Shown here piece by piece: positions 47,535 through 56,144 of a stretch of DNA of 64,000 nucleotides. Made by a program: the position numbers and the translations under genes. Where the stretch lies: the NCBI RefSeq assembly GCF_031143425.1, contig NC_090447.1, positions 27,494,238 through 27,558,237 of the forward strand, written 5' to 3'. The stretch's first letter is position 1; each line of letters starts with the position of its first letter. A model generated the notes under the pieces. The model saw nothing but the letters and a program-made list of their open reading frames with translations. It had not been told where the DNA came from and searched no databases. This DNA comes from Pleurodeles waltl. Its lineage: Eukaryota; Chordata; Amphibia; Caudata; Salamandridae.

Positions 47535-48560
47535 CTGCAACAAAACACATTCATAAGCGTTTCAAATTCATAACAAACACCAAATCATCAGGAAGAAATG
47601 CTAAGAAGAAATTATTCCCCAGTCCCTTCACTATTGCCAAACTGGTAACAAGAGAGCTTGGGAGTCCTAACTACCCAATCCAGCCTCCCCGACCCCACAC
47701 ACTTGCGGGCAATTCAGAGAACACAAACCCAAGTTAAAGCAAGCGAGGTAAACACCTTGAGAGCACCACGCTTTTGGAAGGCTACACTCTGCAAGTGTCA
47801 AAGAGAGCACAGCTTGAGTGCAGAGAACATGGTATTAGGGGGGTATTCAGCCTAGGTATGAGGAATAAGTGGCTTCAAAACCGCACTGACCAGTGTGGGC
47901 CTCCGAGCTCCCAACAGTAGTAGTAAGTGGACATTTCAATATAACTCTACATCCCTTTCTTATTACAAAAGGACCAATAAGTATTAGCCTCTGTTTTTTA
48001 TTTTTTTTTATTTTCCAGCTGGTGTCCTTGACAGCCACAGCAACTGACAACAAGCCAGCAGCTTGGTACAACTGGCAGAAAAAACAAATGTTATGCCTGG
48101 ACTGAGACCAAAGCAATTTAAGCAACTTAAGCACAGATCTGGCCACCAATCAGAGACAATGCTTTGTTACATGAGCTTTACCAATGTCACCATTAATTCA
48201 TTCATGTCAGTATGCAGATTTAGAATGTTTAGCAGTTCACAAACAACAGATGGTTCAGTGACTAGTTGGTTAATGGCGTTAGATAAAGTTGGCTATGACA
48301 GGGCTGGTGTTCCCAGTAAGCAGGCTTCAAAGCTGAGAGCTACTGCTGGAAAGAAGCGTGGCTTTTGTAAACAAGAGTGAGCACAATTTAAAGACCGCTT
48401 GAGCACAGACTCAGAAGTACCCAACTCTGGCCAATGGACATCCCAAATCAGGGTGCACGGGGTCTCGAATCATACACGGGCCTCTATCAGAGTAAGTCCA
48501 ACAGTGCCAAATAACGTTTGACCTACACGCTAGTCTTGAGACTGAAGCAAGCTTGTAAAG
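47535..48560. other. ILK intron between exon and outer DIRS element
   Basis: About 1 kb of intron with T-rich runs near 47995-48015. Nothing else recognised. Confidence 0.55.
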
Positions 48561-50257
48561 GAAAATGTTACTTACCAGTAGACATCTGTTCATGGCATGT
48601 AGTGCTGTAGATTCACATGCTGTGCATAAGCTCTCCATCTAGTGTTGGGTTCGGAGTAGTACAACTTGTTTTTTGATCTAACAAAGTTTGAGTCACAGGA
48701 TTGAGTGACTCCTCTCAGTGATACTGCGCATGGGCACTGAGTCCTTTGTTACACTGTTTGCCCGCAGTCGGGAGAGTGAAGTAGTGAAAAGAGTATAGTA
48801 GGATATAAAAGATGTCCATACAATGCATTTACATATTTATATATACACATATAAAAATTAAATTGCAATCTGTACACACTTCTGGGGAGGAGGGAGGGCG
48901 CATGTGAATCTACAGCACTACATATCACAAACAGATGTCTACAGGTAAATAACATTCTCCGATCGATGGCGTGTGTAAGTGTAGATACAAGCTGTGCATA
49001 GACTGTAAAGCAGTCCCTCCATAAAGCGGTGGCTAGTGTGTAGGGGTTGCAAATGTTTGAAAAGGTGTTTTAAGTACAGCTTGTCCAACATTTGCCTGTT
49101 GTCTGGCAAAGACGTCTACACAATGATGTTTAGTAAAGGTGTGTGGTTTAGACCATGTTGCTGCTTTACAAATATCTGCCATCGGTATGTTGCCCAGAAA
49201 AAGCATAGATGCACCTTTTTTCCTAGTGGAATGTGCTCTAGGTGGTACAGGTAATTGTCTTTTAGCTTTCGTATAGCAAGTTTGAATGCATTTGACTATC
49301 CATCTTGCTATAGCTGTTTTAGATACTGGGTCTCCTTTATGTGGTAGTGAGAAAGCCCCAAAACGTTGTTTTGTTTTCCTAAAATGTTTTGTTCTGTCTA
49401 TGTAGTACATAGGAGCTCTTTTGACATCTAGAGTATGTAGAGCTCTTTCTGCTACTGATTCTGGTTTGGGAAAGAAAACCGGCAGTTCTATTGTTTGATT
49501 AATATGAAATTGTGAAATGAATGTTGGGAGAAGTGTTGGATTTGTTCTTAATACAATCTTTTCTTTATGAACCTGAAAGAAGGGTTCTTCTAAGGTTAGT
49601 GCCTGTAGTTCACTAACACTCCTGAGAGATGTGTGCAATTAAGAATGCTACTTTCCATGAAAAGTATTAAAACAGGCATGAATGTGGTGGCTCAAATGGT
49701 AGAGCCATGAGTCTTGTGAGAACAATGTTTAAGATCCAAGATAGAGCTGGAAGAATCCTTGGTGGAATTATTATTTTTCGTCCTTCCATAGATGCTTTGA
49801 TAACTGGAATTCTAAACAGTGAAATATGTTTATTTTGCAGATATGCAGCTATAGTGCTCAATGTAAACAATGATGTGTAGGCTAAATTTGCCTTTTGTAA
49901 ATGTAATAAATATTGCACAATGTCTTGCAGGTTGAAGAGGGTCAATGTTTTTTTGTTTGAGGGTAACAAACAAAACGTTTCCACTTTGCTGCACAGCACG
50001 GTCTGGAGGTAGGTGTGCGTGCTAGTTTTAGAACACCCATACATTCTTGTGGTAAATGTAAATAACCAAGTTCTATGACGTAAGGAGCCATGCTGCTAGG
50101 TTGAGTGATTTGGACGTCTTATTTGTCCCGGTTTCTGTGTTAGAAGGTCTGGTCTGTTCGGACGTTTTAGATGAGGAACAGTTCAGAGTTCCAGAAGTGT
50201 TGTGTACCATCGCTGACGTGCCCATGTAAGGACTACTAAGATCATGTTGAGGGAAAA
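48561..50257 (-). mobile_element. Outer DIRS element, 3' part
   Basis: This is the 3' piece (minus sense) of an old DIRS element cut in two by the younger copy at 50258-56144. It holds a 3' inverted terminal repeat (about 48561-48780, including GTAGATTCACATGCTGTGCA), an internal complementary region (about 48900-49010, where GTGAATCTACAGCAC...ACAGGTAAATAAC joins CGATCGATGG), the YR frame and the tail of the RT-RNase H frame. The continuation of the element resumes at 56145. Confidence 0.9.
49033..50100 (-). pseudogene. Outer DIRS tyrosine recombinase, frameshifted, Tyr lost
   Basis: Frames at 49667-50044 and 49033-49638 carry the N- and C-terminal YR parts, with a frame break near 49640. Motifs are RSVSELQAL (degraded first-Arg box, where the inner copy reads RRVSEI), AHSTRKKGA (H-x-x-R) and FTKHHCVD. 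The last has His at the position of the nucleophile tyrosine found in the inner copy (FTKHYCVD), so the enzyme would be dead even without the frameshift. Confidence 0.88.
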
Positions 50258-50460
50258 TGAAAATGTCACTTACCCAGTGTACATCTGTTCGTGGCATCAG
50301 TCGCAGTAGATTCGCATGTTTTGCAATAGCTCGCCATCTGGTGTTGGGCCGGAGTGTTACAAGTTGTTTTTCTTCGAAGAAGTCTTTCGAGTCACGGGAC
50401 CGAGTGACTCCTCCTTTTGTCTCCATTGCGCATGGGTGTCGACTCCATCTTCTATTGTTT
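50258..50460. repeat. Inner DIRS 3' inverted terminal repeat
   Basis: Starts TGAAAATGTCACTTACCCAG and continues with sequence that is the reverse complement of 55974-56144 (shared blocks include GTGTTGGGCCGGAGTGTTAC and TCTTCGAAGAAGTCTTTCGA). The first 29 bases extend beyond the other terminal repeat and recur, inverted, in the internal complementary region. Confidence 0.9.
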
Positions 50461-50610
50461 TTCCCCGCAGAGGGTGAGGTAGGAGTTGAATTGTAGTAAT
50501 AGTGCCCATGCAATGGAGTGACTAAGTATGCACCTATTTAAGGTTGAGATGATACATATATAAATAGTTGAAGGTAACTTCCAAACTGCTACAGGCTCCC
50601 GGGGAGGCGG

Positions 50611-50736
50611 GTGGGCACATGCGAATCTACTGCGACTGATGCCACGAACAGATGTACACTGGGTAAGTGACATTTTCAGTTCGATGGCATCTGTCGCTGT
50701 AGATACGCATGTTTTGCATAGACTAGTAAGCAGTTA
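50611..50736. repeat. Inner DIRS internal complementary region
   Basis: This block reads as the complement of the element's 3' end (ACACTGGGTAAGTGACATTT, CA) joined directly to the complement of its 5' end (GTTCGATGGCATCTGTCGCT). The join is at 50679/50680. It is the arrangement known from DIRS-1, where the internal complementary region serves as template for joining the ends into a circle. It also fixes the element's ends independently of flanking sequence. Confidence 0.9.
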
Positions 50737-50755
50737 TCTCCCCAAAAGCGGTGGC

Positions 50756-53644
50756 TCAGCCTGTAGGAGTGGAAGTAGTCTGAAATAATGTTCTTAATAC
50801 GGCTTGACCTACTGTGGCTTGTTGTGCGGATAACACGTCTACACAGTAGTGCTTGGTGAATGTGTGAGGCGTAGACCATGTGGCTGCCTTACATATTTCT
50901 TGCATTGGGATGTTTCCTAGAAAGGCCATGGTAGCACCTTTCTTTCTGGTTGAGTGTGCCCTTGGTGTAATGGGCAGCTGTCGTTTAGCTTTAAGGTAGC
51001 AGATTTGGATGCATTTAACTATCCATCTGGCTATACCTTGTTTTGATATTGGGTTTCCTGCATGAGGTTTTTGAAATGCAATAAATAGTTGTTTAGTCTT
51101 TCTGATGTTTTTTGTTCTGTCAATGTAGTACATCAATGCTCTTTTGACATCTAATGTATGTAGTGCCCTTTCAGCTACGGTATCTGGCTGTGGAAAGAAC
51201 ACTGGAAGTTCCACTGTTTGATTTAGATGGAACGGTGAAATAACCTTTGGCAAAAATTTAGGATTGGTCCTTAGGACTACCTTATTCTTGTGTAGTTGTA
51301 TAAAAGGTTCCTGTATTGTAAACGCCTGAATCTCGCTTACTCTTCTTAGGGAAGTAATGGCGATGAGAAATGCCACCTTCCAGGTTAGGAACTGTATTTC
51401 GCAGGAGTGCATGGGTTCAAAAGGTGGACCCATAAGTCTAGTTAGGACAACATTTAGGTTCCATGAAGGAACAGGTGGTGTTCTTGGTGGTATAATTCTC
51501 CTAAGGCCCTCCATGAATGCTTTAATGACTGGTATCTTATATAGGGAAGTTGAATAGGTAGTCTGCAGGTATGCAGATATTGCTGCAAGGTGTATTTTAA
51601 TGGAAGAGAAAGCCAGGTTAGATTTTTGTAAGTGAAGCAAGTAACCCACTACATGTTCTGGAGTTGTGTGTAATGGTTGTATTTGATTAATATGGCAGTA
51701 GCAAACAAACCTCTTCCATTTACTTGCATAGCAGTGCCTGGTGGATGGCCTTCTGGCTTGTTTTATGACTTCCATACATTCTTGGGTAAGTTGTAAGTGC
51801 CCGAATTCTAGGATTTCAGGAGCCAGATTGCTAGATTCAGCGATGCTGGATCTGGGTGTCTGATCTTTTGGTTGTGCTGTGTCAACAGATCTGGCCTGTT
51901 GGGCAATTTGATGCAGGGTACTACTGATAGGTCTAGCAGCGTTGTGTACCAGGGTTGCCTTGCCCAAGTTGGTGCTATTAATATGAGTTTGAGTTTGTTT
52001 TGACTGAGTTTGGTTACCAGGTAAGGAAGGAGAGGGAGAGGAGGAAAAGCGTAAGCAAATATCCCTGACCAGTTCATCCATAGGGCATTGCCTTGGGACT
52101 GTTTGTGTGGGTATCTGGATGCGAAGTTTTGGCATTTTGCGTTCTCCTTTGTCGCAAACAAGTCTATGTGAGGTGTTCCCCAGAGTTTGAAATAAGTGTT
52201 CAGAATTTGGGGGTGAATTTCCCATTCGTGGACCTGTTGGTGATCTCGAGAGAGATTGTCTGCGAGTTGATTTTGGATCCCTGGTATAAATTGTGCTATT
52301 AGGCGAATTTGGTTGTGAATTGCCCAACGCCAAATCTTTTGTGCTAGCAGGCTTAACTGCGTGGAGTGCGTCCCCCCTTGCTTGTTTAGATAATACATTG
52401 TTGTCATGTTGTCTGTTTTGACGAGAATGTATTTGTGAACTATTATTGGTTGGAAAGCTTTTAGTGCTTGAAAAACTGCTAGAAGTTCTAGGTGATTTAT
52501 ATGCAGTTTTGTTTGATGTACGTTCCATTGTCCTTGTATGCTGTGTTGATCGAGGTGTGCTCCCCACCCTGTCATGGAAGCATCTGTTGTTATTACGTAT
52601 AGTGGCACTGGGTCTTGGAAAGGCCGCCCTTTGTTTAAAATTATGTTGTTCCACCACAGAAGCGAGAAGTAAGTTTGGCGGTCTATTAACACCAGATCTA
52701 GAAGGTGACCCTGTGCTTGTGACCATTGTGATGCTAGGCACTGTTGTAAGGGCCTCATGTGCAGTCTTGCGTTTGGGACAATGGCTATGCATGAAGACAT
52801 CATGCCTAGGAGTTGTAGTACCATCTTTGCTTGTATCCTTTGTGTTGGATACATGCGTTGTATGATGGTGTTGAAATTTTGAATTCTTTGGGGACTTGGA
52901 GTGGCTACTCCTTTTGATGTGTCTATTATGGCTCCCAGGTATTGTACCTTGCGCGGCAGAATTTTGGATTTTGTGAAATTGACGGTGAACCCTAGTTTGA
53001 AGAGGGTTTGTATGATATGATTTGTGTGATTTGAGAACTCTATTAACGAATGGGCCTTGATTAGCCAGTCGTCTAGATATGGGAACACATGTATTTGCTG
53101 CCTTCTTATGTGTGCAGCGACTACCGCTAGACATTTGGTAAAGACTCTTTGTTGTTTCTCGGTTGTTAATCCGAAAGGCAGTACCTTGAATTGGTAATGT
53201 ATTCCCTTGAATACAAACCTTAAGTATTTCCTGTGCGATGGGTGTATTGGTATATGGAAATAAGCATCCTTGAGGTCTAAAGTTGCCATGTAGTCGTGTA
53301 GTTTTAGCAATGGCAATACTTCTTGTAGTGTGACCATGTGAAAGTGGTCTGATTTGATGAAAGTGTTCACTACTCTGAGGTCTAGGATTGGTCTCAGCGT
53401 TTTGTCCTTCTTTGGTATCAGAAAGTACAGTGAGTAAACTCCTGTGTTTATTTGTGTGTTTGGCACTAATTCGATTGCATTCTTTTGCAACAGTGCCTGC
53501 ACTTCTATCTCCAGGAGATTGGAATGGTGTGTTGTCAAATTTTGTGCTTTTGGTGGTATGTTTGGAGGGAATTGTAGAAATTCTATGCAATAACCATGTT
53601 GGATAATTGCTAGAACCCAAGTGTCTGTAGTGATTTCCTCCCAT
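50756..53644 (-). CDS. Inner DIRS tyrosine recombinase (YR) reading frame
   Basis: A 962-codon open frame whose C-terminal part (residues about 600-962) is a tyrosine recombinase. The N-terminal SAM-like part reads EFGHLQLTQECMEVIKQARR and VGYLLHLQKSNLAFSS. Catalytic motifs are TSLRRVSEI (Arg, about 768), AHSTRKKGAT (H-x-x-R, about 898) and FTKHYCVD (nucleophile Tyr, about 932). The enzyme would insert the circular DNA intermediate. The first 600 or so codons overlap the RT-RNase H frame in another phase and look like low-complexity T/S/H-rich translation; the true start is unknown and may lie near 51850 or depend on frameshifting or re-initiation. Overlapping frames are typical of DIRS. Confidence 0.88.
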   Translation of the reverse strand: MGGNHYRHLGSSNYPTWLLHRISTIPSKHTTKSTKFDNTPFQSPGDRSAGTVAKECNRISAKHTNKHRSLLTVLSDTKEGQNAETNPRPQSSEHFHQIRPLSHGHTTRSIAIAKTTRLHGNFRPQGCLFPYTNTPIAQEILKVCIQGNTLPIQGTAFRINNRETTKSLYQMSSGSRCTHKKAANTCVPISRRLANQGPFVNRVLKSHKSYHTNPLQTRVHRQFHKIQNSAAQGTIPGSHNRHIKRSSHSKSPKNSKFQHHHTTHVSNTKDTSKDGTTTPRHDVFMHSHCPKRKTAHEALTTVPSITMVTSTGSPSRSGVNRPPNLLLASVVEQHNFKQRAAFPRPSATIRNNNRCFHDRVGSTPRSTQHTRTMERTSNKTAYKSPRTSSSFSSTKSFPTNNSSQIHSRQNRQHDNNVLSKQARGDALHAVKPASTKDLALGNSQPNSPNSTIYTRDPKSTRRQSLSRSPTGPRMGNSPPNSEHLFQTLGNTSHRLVCDKGERKMPKLRIQIPTQTVPRQCPMDELVRDICLRFSSSPSPSLPGNQTQSKQTQTHINSTNLGKATLVHNAARPISSTLHQIAQQARSVDTAQPKDQTPRSSIAESSNLAPEILEFGHLQLTQECMEVIKQARRPSTRHCYASKWKRFVCYCHINQIQPLHTTPEHVVGYLLHLQKSNLAFSSIKIHLAAISAYLQTTYSTSLYKIPVIKAFMEGLRRIIPPRTPPVPSWNLNVVLTRLMGPPFEPMHSCEIQFLTWKVAFLIAITSLRRVSEIQAFTIQEPFIQLHKNKVVLRTNPKFLPKVISPFHLNQTVELPVFFPQPDTVAERALHTLDVKRALMYYIDRTKNIRKTKQLFIAFQKPHAGNPISKQGIARWIVKCIQICYLKAKRQLPITPRAHSTRKKGATMAFLGNIPMQEICKAATWSTPHTFTKHYCVDVLSAQQATVGQAVLRTLFQTTSTPTG

Positions 53645-54084
53645 GCTTTGTAATAATGACTTATTCTTCCCCCCACTGGTGTTGTGTGGAGGGGGTGAGT
53701 GACATGTGAGTCACTGTTTAGTAGTAGGGGTTTTGGGGCTCTGAAATCTTCCTCTATTCCTAGGGAATTGCCCTCCTCTATATTGTCCCCGAAAACCTCC
53801 TCTATACTGTCCCAGGTAACTGGACGGTGTTGCTTGTGAGGTGCTGGCTTGTGTGCTCTGACCCCGAAACCCCCCTCGAAAGGGTGTTTTACGGAATGTG
53901 CTGTAATTGCCTCTGCTCTGCGGGGAGTAGAGTGCGCCCATGGCTTTAGCAGTGTCCGTATCTTTTTTGAGTTTCTCAATCGCTGTGTCCACTTCTGGAC
54001 CGAACAGTTCTTTTTCGTTAAAAGGCATATTGAGAACTGCTTGTTGAATCTCTGGTTTAAATCCAGACGTTCGGAGCCATGCAT
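51808..54084 (-). CDS. Inner DIRS reverse transcriptase-RNase H
   Basis: A 758-codon open frame. RT motifs are LRPILDLRVVN (about 240), ATLDLKDAYFHIPIH (motif A, about 268), VLPFGLTTEKQQRVF and FPYLDDWLIKA (motif C, about 336). RNase H motifs are TTDASMTGWG (about 498), HINHLELLAVF (about 531), VKTDNMTTMYYL (about 556) and QLADNLSRD (about 608), so all four acidic positions are present. A post-RNase H segment follows (PHIDLFATKENAKCQNF, APTWARQPWYTTLL), as in other vertebrate DIRS proteins. It overlaps the end of gag by 374 nt in another frame. The first Met is at 54084, but initiation upstream or by frameshift from gag is possible. Confidence 0.9.
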   Translation of the reverse strand: MHGSERLDLNQRFNKQFSICLLTKKNCSVQKWTQRLRNSKKIRTLLKPWAHSTPRRAEAITAHSVKHPFEGGFGVRAHKPAPHKQHRPVTWDSIEEVFGDNIEEGNSLGIEEDFRAPKPLLLNSDSHVTHPLHTTPVGGRISHYYKAWEEITTDTWVLAIIQHGYCIEFLQFPPNIPPKAQNLTTHHSNLLEIEVQALLQKNAIELVPNTQINTGVYSLYFLIPKKDKTLRPILDLRVVNTFIKSDHFHMVTLQEVLPLLKLHDYMATLDLKDAYFHIPIHPSHRKYLRFVFKGIHYQFKVLPFGLTTEKQQRVFTKCLAVVAAHIRRQQIHVFPYLDDWLIKAHSLIEFSNHTNHIIQTLFKLGFTVNFTKSKILPRKVQYLGAIIDTSKGVATPSPQRIQNFNTIIQRMYPTQRIQAKMVLQLLGMMSSCIAIVPNARLHMRPLQQCLASQWSQAQGHLLDLVLIDRQTYFSLLWWNNIILNKGRPFQDPVPLYVITTDASMTGWGAHLDQHSIQGQWNVHQTKLHINHLELLAVFQALKAFQPIIVHKYILVKTDNMTTMYYLNKQGGTHSTQLSLLAQKIWRWAIHNQIRLIAQFIPGIQNQLADNLSRDHQQVHEWEIHPQILNTYFKLWGTPHIDLFATKENAKCQNFASRYPHKQSQGNALWMNWSGIFAYAFPPLPLLPYLVTKLSQNKLKLILIAPTWARQPWYTTLLDLSVVPCIKLPNRPDLLTQHNQKIRHPDPASLNLAIWLLKS

Positions 54085-55756
54085 GCCTTCTGATAGTTAC
54101 AGATGTATTAATTGTCCGTGCAGCTGTATCTGCAGCGTCCATGGAGGAGCGGATCTGGTTGTTGGAAATGGTCTGTCCCTCCTCAACCACTTGTTTTGCC
54201 CTATTTTGTAAGTCCTTGGGCAGATGTTCAATGAGATGTTGCATCTCGTCCCAGTGGGCTCTGTCATAGCGCGCAAGTAGTGCCTGGGAGTTCGCGATGC
54301 GCCACTGGTTTGCAGCTTGTGCTGCGACTCTCTTACCAGCTGCATCGAACTTGCGGCTTTCTTTATCTGGGGTTGGTGCATCTCCAGATGTGTGGGAATT
54401 GGCCCTTTTCCTAGCTGCTCCTACAACGACAGAGTCTGGTGGCAGCTGTGTAGTGATGAAAACCGGGTCTGTAGGAGGCGCCTTATACTTTTTTTCCACC
54501 CTTGGTGTGATAGCCCTACTTTTGACCGGCTCCTTAAAGATTTCTTTTGCGTGCCGGAGCATACCAGGGAGCATAGGCAGGCTTTGGTATGAGCTGTGGG
54601 TGGAGGAGAGTGTGTTGAATAAAAAATCATCCTCGACCTGTTCTGAGTGGAGGCTTACGTTGTGAAATTGTGCTGCTCTAGCCACCACTTGAGAATACGC
54701 GGTGCTGTCCTCTGGTGGAGATGGCTTCGTAGGGTATGCCTCCGGACTGTTATCTGACACTGGGGCGTCGTATAGGTCCCATGCGTCTTGATCTTGGTCA
54801 CCCTGGCTTATGGTGGTGTGAGCTGGGGAGTGTGATGGAGTTTGTGCTGGTGAGACGTTAATCACGGGCGGAGGAGAGGGTGGTGGGGTAACTCTTTTCA
54901 CCACTTTTGGTTGTGGTGTCTGTTCAGTTTGGAACTCCAACCTTCTCTTTCTTCTAATGGGGGGAAGGGTGCTTATTTTTCCTGTCCCCTGCTGTATGAA
55001 AATACGCTTTTGCGTATGGTCCACATCAGTTGATTGTAGCTCTTCCTCAAACCTATGCTTTTGCATTTGGGAGGTTAGCGAGTGCTCTTCTGTATAAGAG
55101 CCTGAAGCTGGGTCGGTTGCAGTTTGTTTCGGCACCGAAACCCTGTCTGCGTGTTTTTTCGGCTCCGAGGTGACTTTTTTCTTTTTCGGGGCCGAAACCT
55201 CTCGGCGTCGATCTTCTTCGGTGCCGCTGTCTCGGCGTCGAGCCGTGCCCACACCGGCATCTCGGTGTCGAGGCTTGTCTCCAGCACTTTCTCGGTCCCG
55301 AGAAGGCTGCGTGCCGGTGTCTCGACCGGAGTCGGACGATCTCGGCACTGTTTGGGCCTTTTTCGGTGCCGACGGTCGGTCACCGAATTTATGGGTGGAG
55401 CCATGGCCTGATGGCAGTGGCGTCCCCTGGGCCTTGTAAATCTTCCTCTGTGTGGTTTTCGACGTCTTACTCACGGTTTGTGTATCGTCGAATCCTTCTG
55501 AGTCTGAGTCTTGGATCGAGAAGGTACCTTCCTCTTCTTGTTCCTCGAACTCTCGGTGGGCTGTCGGCGCGGACGCCATCTGAAGTCTTCTGGCTCGACG
55601 GTCTCGGAGTGTTTTTCGGGACCGGAACGCACGACAGGTCTCGCAGGTGTCTTCACTGTGCTCAGGTGACAGGCACAGGTTACAGACCAAGTGTTGGTCT
55701 GTATAGGGGTATTTATTGTGGCATTTGGGGCAGAAACGGAACGGGGTCCGTTCCAT
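53711..55756 (-). CDS. Inner DIRS ORF1 (gag-like)
   Basis: A 681-codon open frame starting MERTPFRFCPKCHNKY. The N-terminus has a Cys/His cluster (CPKCH, CNLCLSPEH, CETC) fitting one or two zinc-binding units. A long charged, Ser/Pro-rich middle (residues about 70-340) follows, then the conserved DIRS gag core (WRIANSQALLARYDRAHWDE, AADTAARTINTSVTIRRHAW, NMPFNEKELFGPEVD) and a Gly/Arg-rich tail (YRGGFRGQYRGG). It lies 218 nt inside the 5' terminal repeat boundary. The likely role is RNA binding and particle assembly. The Met at 55756 is shared with the related outer copy (MGHTPFRFC). Confidence 0.88.
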   Translation of the reverse strand: MERTPFRFCPKCHNKYPYTDQHLVCNLCLSPEHSEDTCETCRAFRSRKTLRDRRARRLQMASAPTAHREFEEQEEEGTFSIQDSDSEGFDDTQTVSKTSKTTQRKIYKAQGTPLPSGHGSTHKFGDRPSAPKKAQTVPRSSDSGRDTGTQPSRDRESAGDKPRHRDAGVGTARRRDSGTEEDRRREVSAPKKKKVTSEPKKHADRVSVPKQTATDPASGSYTEEHSLTSQMQKHRFEEELQSTDVDHTQKRIFIQQGTGKISTLPPIRRKRRLEFQTEQTPQPKVVKRVTPPPSPPPVINVSPAQTPSHSPAHTTISQGDQDQDAWDLYDAPVSDNSPEAYPTKPSPPEDSTAYSQVVARAAQFHNVSLHSEQVEDDFLFNTLSSTHSSYQSLPMLPGMLRHAKEIFKEPVKSRAITPRVEKKYKAPPTDPVFITTQLPPDSVVVGAARKRANSHTSGDAPTPDKESRKFDAAGKRVAAQAANQWRIANSQALLARYDRAHWDEMQHLIEHLPKDLQNRAKQVVEEGQTISNNQIRSSMDAADTAARTINTSVTIRRHAWLRTSGFKPEIQQAVLNMPFNEKELFGPEVDTAIEKLKKDTDTAKAMGALYSPQSRGNYSTFRKTPFRGGFRGQSTQASTSQATPSSYLGQYRGGFRGQYRGGQFPRNRGRFQSPKTPTTKQ

Positions 55757-55973
55757 CGGCGTTCTTCAGCACGCGGTCGGGCCGACCAGGCCCCGACGGG
55801 GGATCGAAAAACTACCCCGAAGGGCACCGGAGCTCTTCGATGCGGTGTTGAATCTAACTACGCCGATCCCGAACGCAACAATACCGACGAAAATCTTCCG
55901 AAATTAGCTATCTTTCCGTTCCGAAACTCGGAGCGACAGGAACACGTCCGAACCCGATGGCGGAAAAAAAAAC

Positions 55974-56144
55974 AATCGAAGATGGAGTCGACGCCCATGC
56001 GCAATGGAGACAAAAGGAAGAGTCACTCGGTCCCGTGACTCGAAAGACTTCTTCGAAGAAAAACAACTTGTAACACTCCGGCCCAACACCAGATGGCGAG
56101 CTATTGCAAAACATGCGTATCTACAGCGACAGATGCCATCAAAC
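55974..56144. repeat. Inner DIRS 5' inverted terminal repeat
   Basis: Reverse complement of 50287-about 50460, ending ...ACAGATGCCATCAAAC at the junction with the outer element. The terminal 30 bases differ from the other repeat at several positions (GCGTATCTACAGCGAC against GCGAATCTACTGCGAC). Confidence 0.9.

Larger units (their letters stand above)
50258..56144 (-). mobile_element. Inner DIRS retrotransposon, structurally complete (5.9 kb)
   Basis: A minus-strand DIRS element with every expected part. The 5' inverted terminal repeat is at about 55974-56144; then come gag, RT-RNase H and YR frames, an internal complementary region (about 50611-50736) and a 3' inverted terminal repeat (50258-about 50460). 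The two terminal repeats match over about 170 bp with a handful of differences. Flanks on both sides are DIRS RT sequence of another, older element, so it is a nested insertion. No target-site duplication was seen, as expected for YR-mediated integration. All three main frames are open, pointing to a recent insertion. Confidence 0.93.

Noticed and set aside
52446..52865. Plus-strand frames opposite the inner DIRS genes
   Set aside because: Antisense shadows of RT, YR and gag coding sequence with no motifs of their own.
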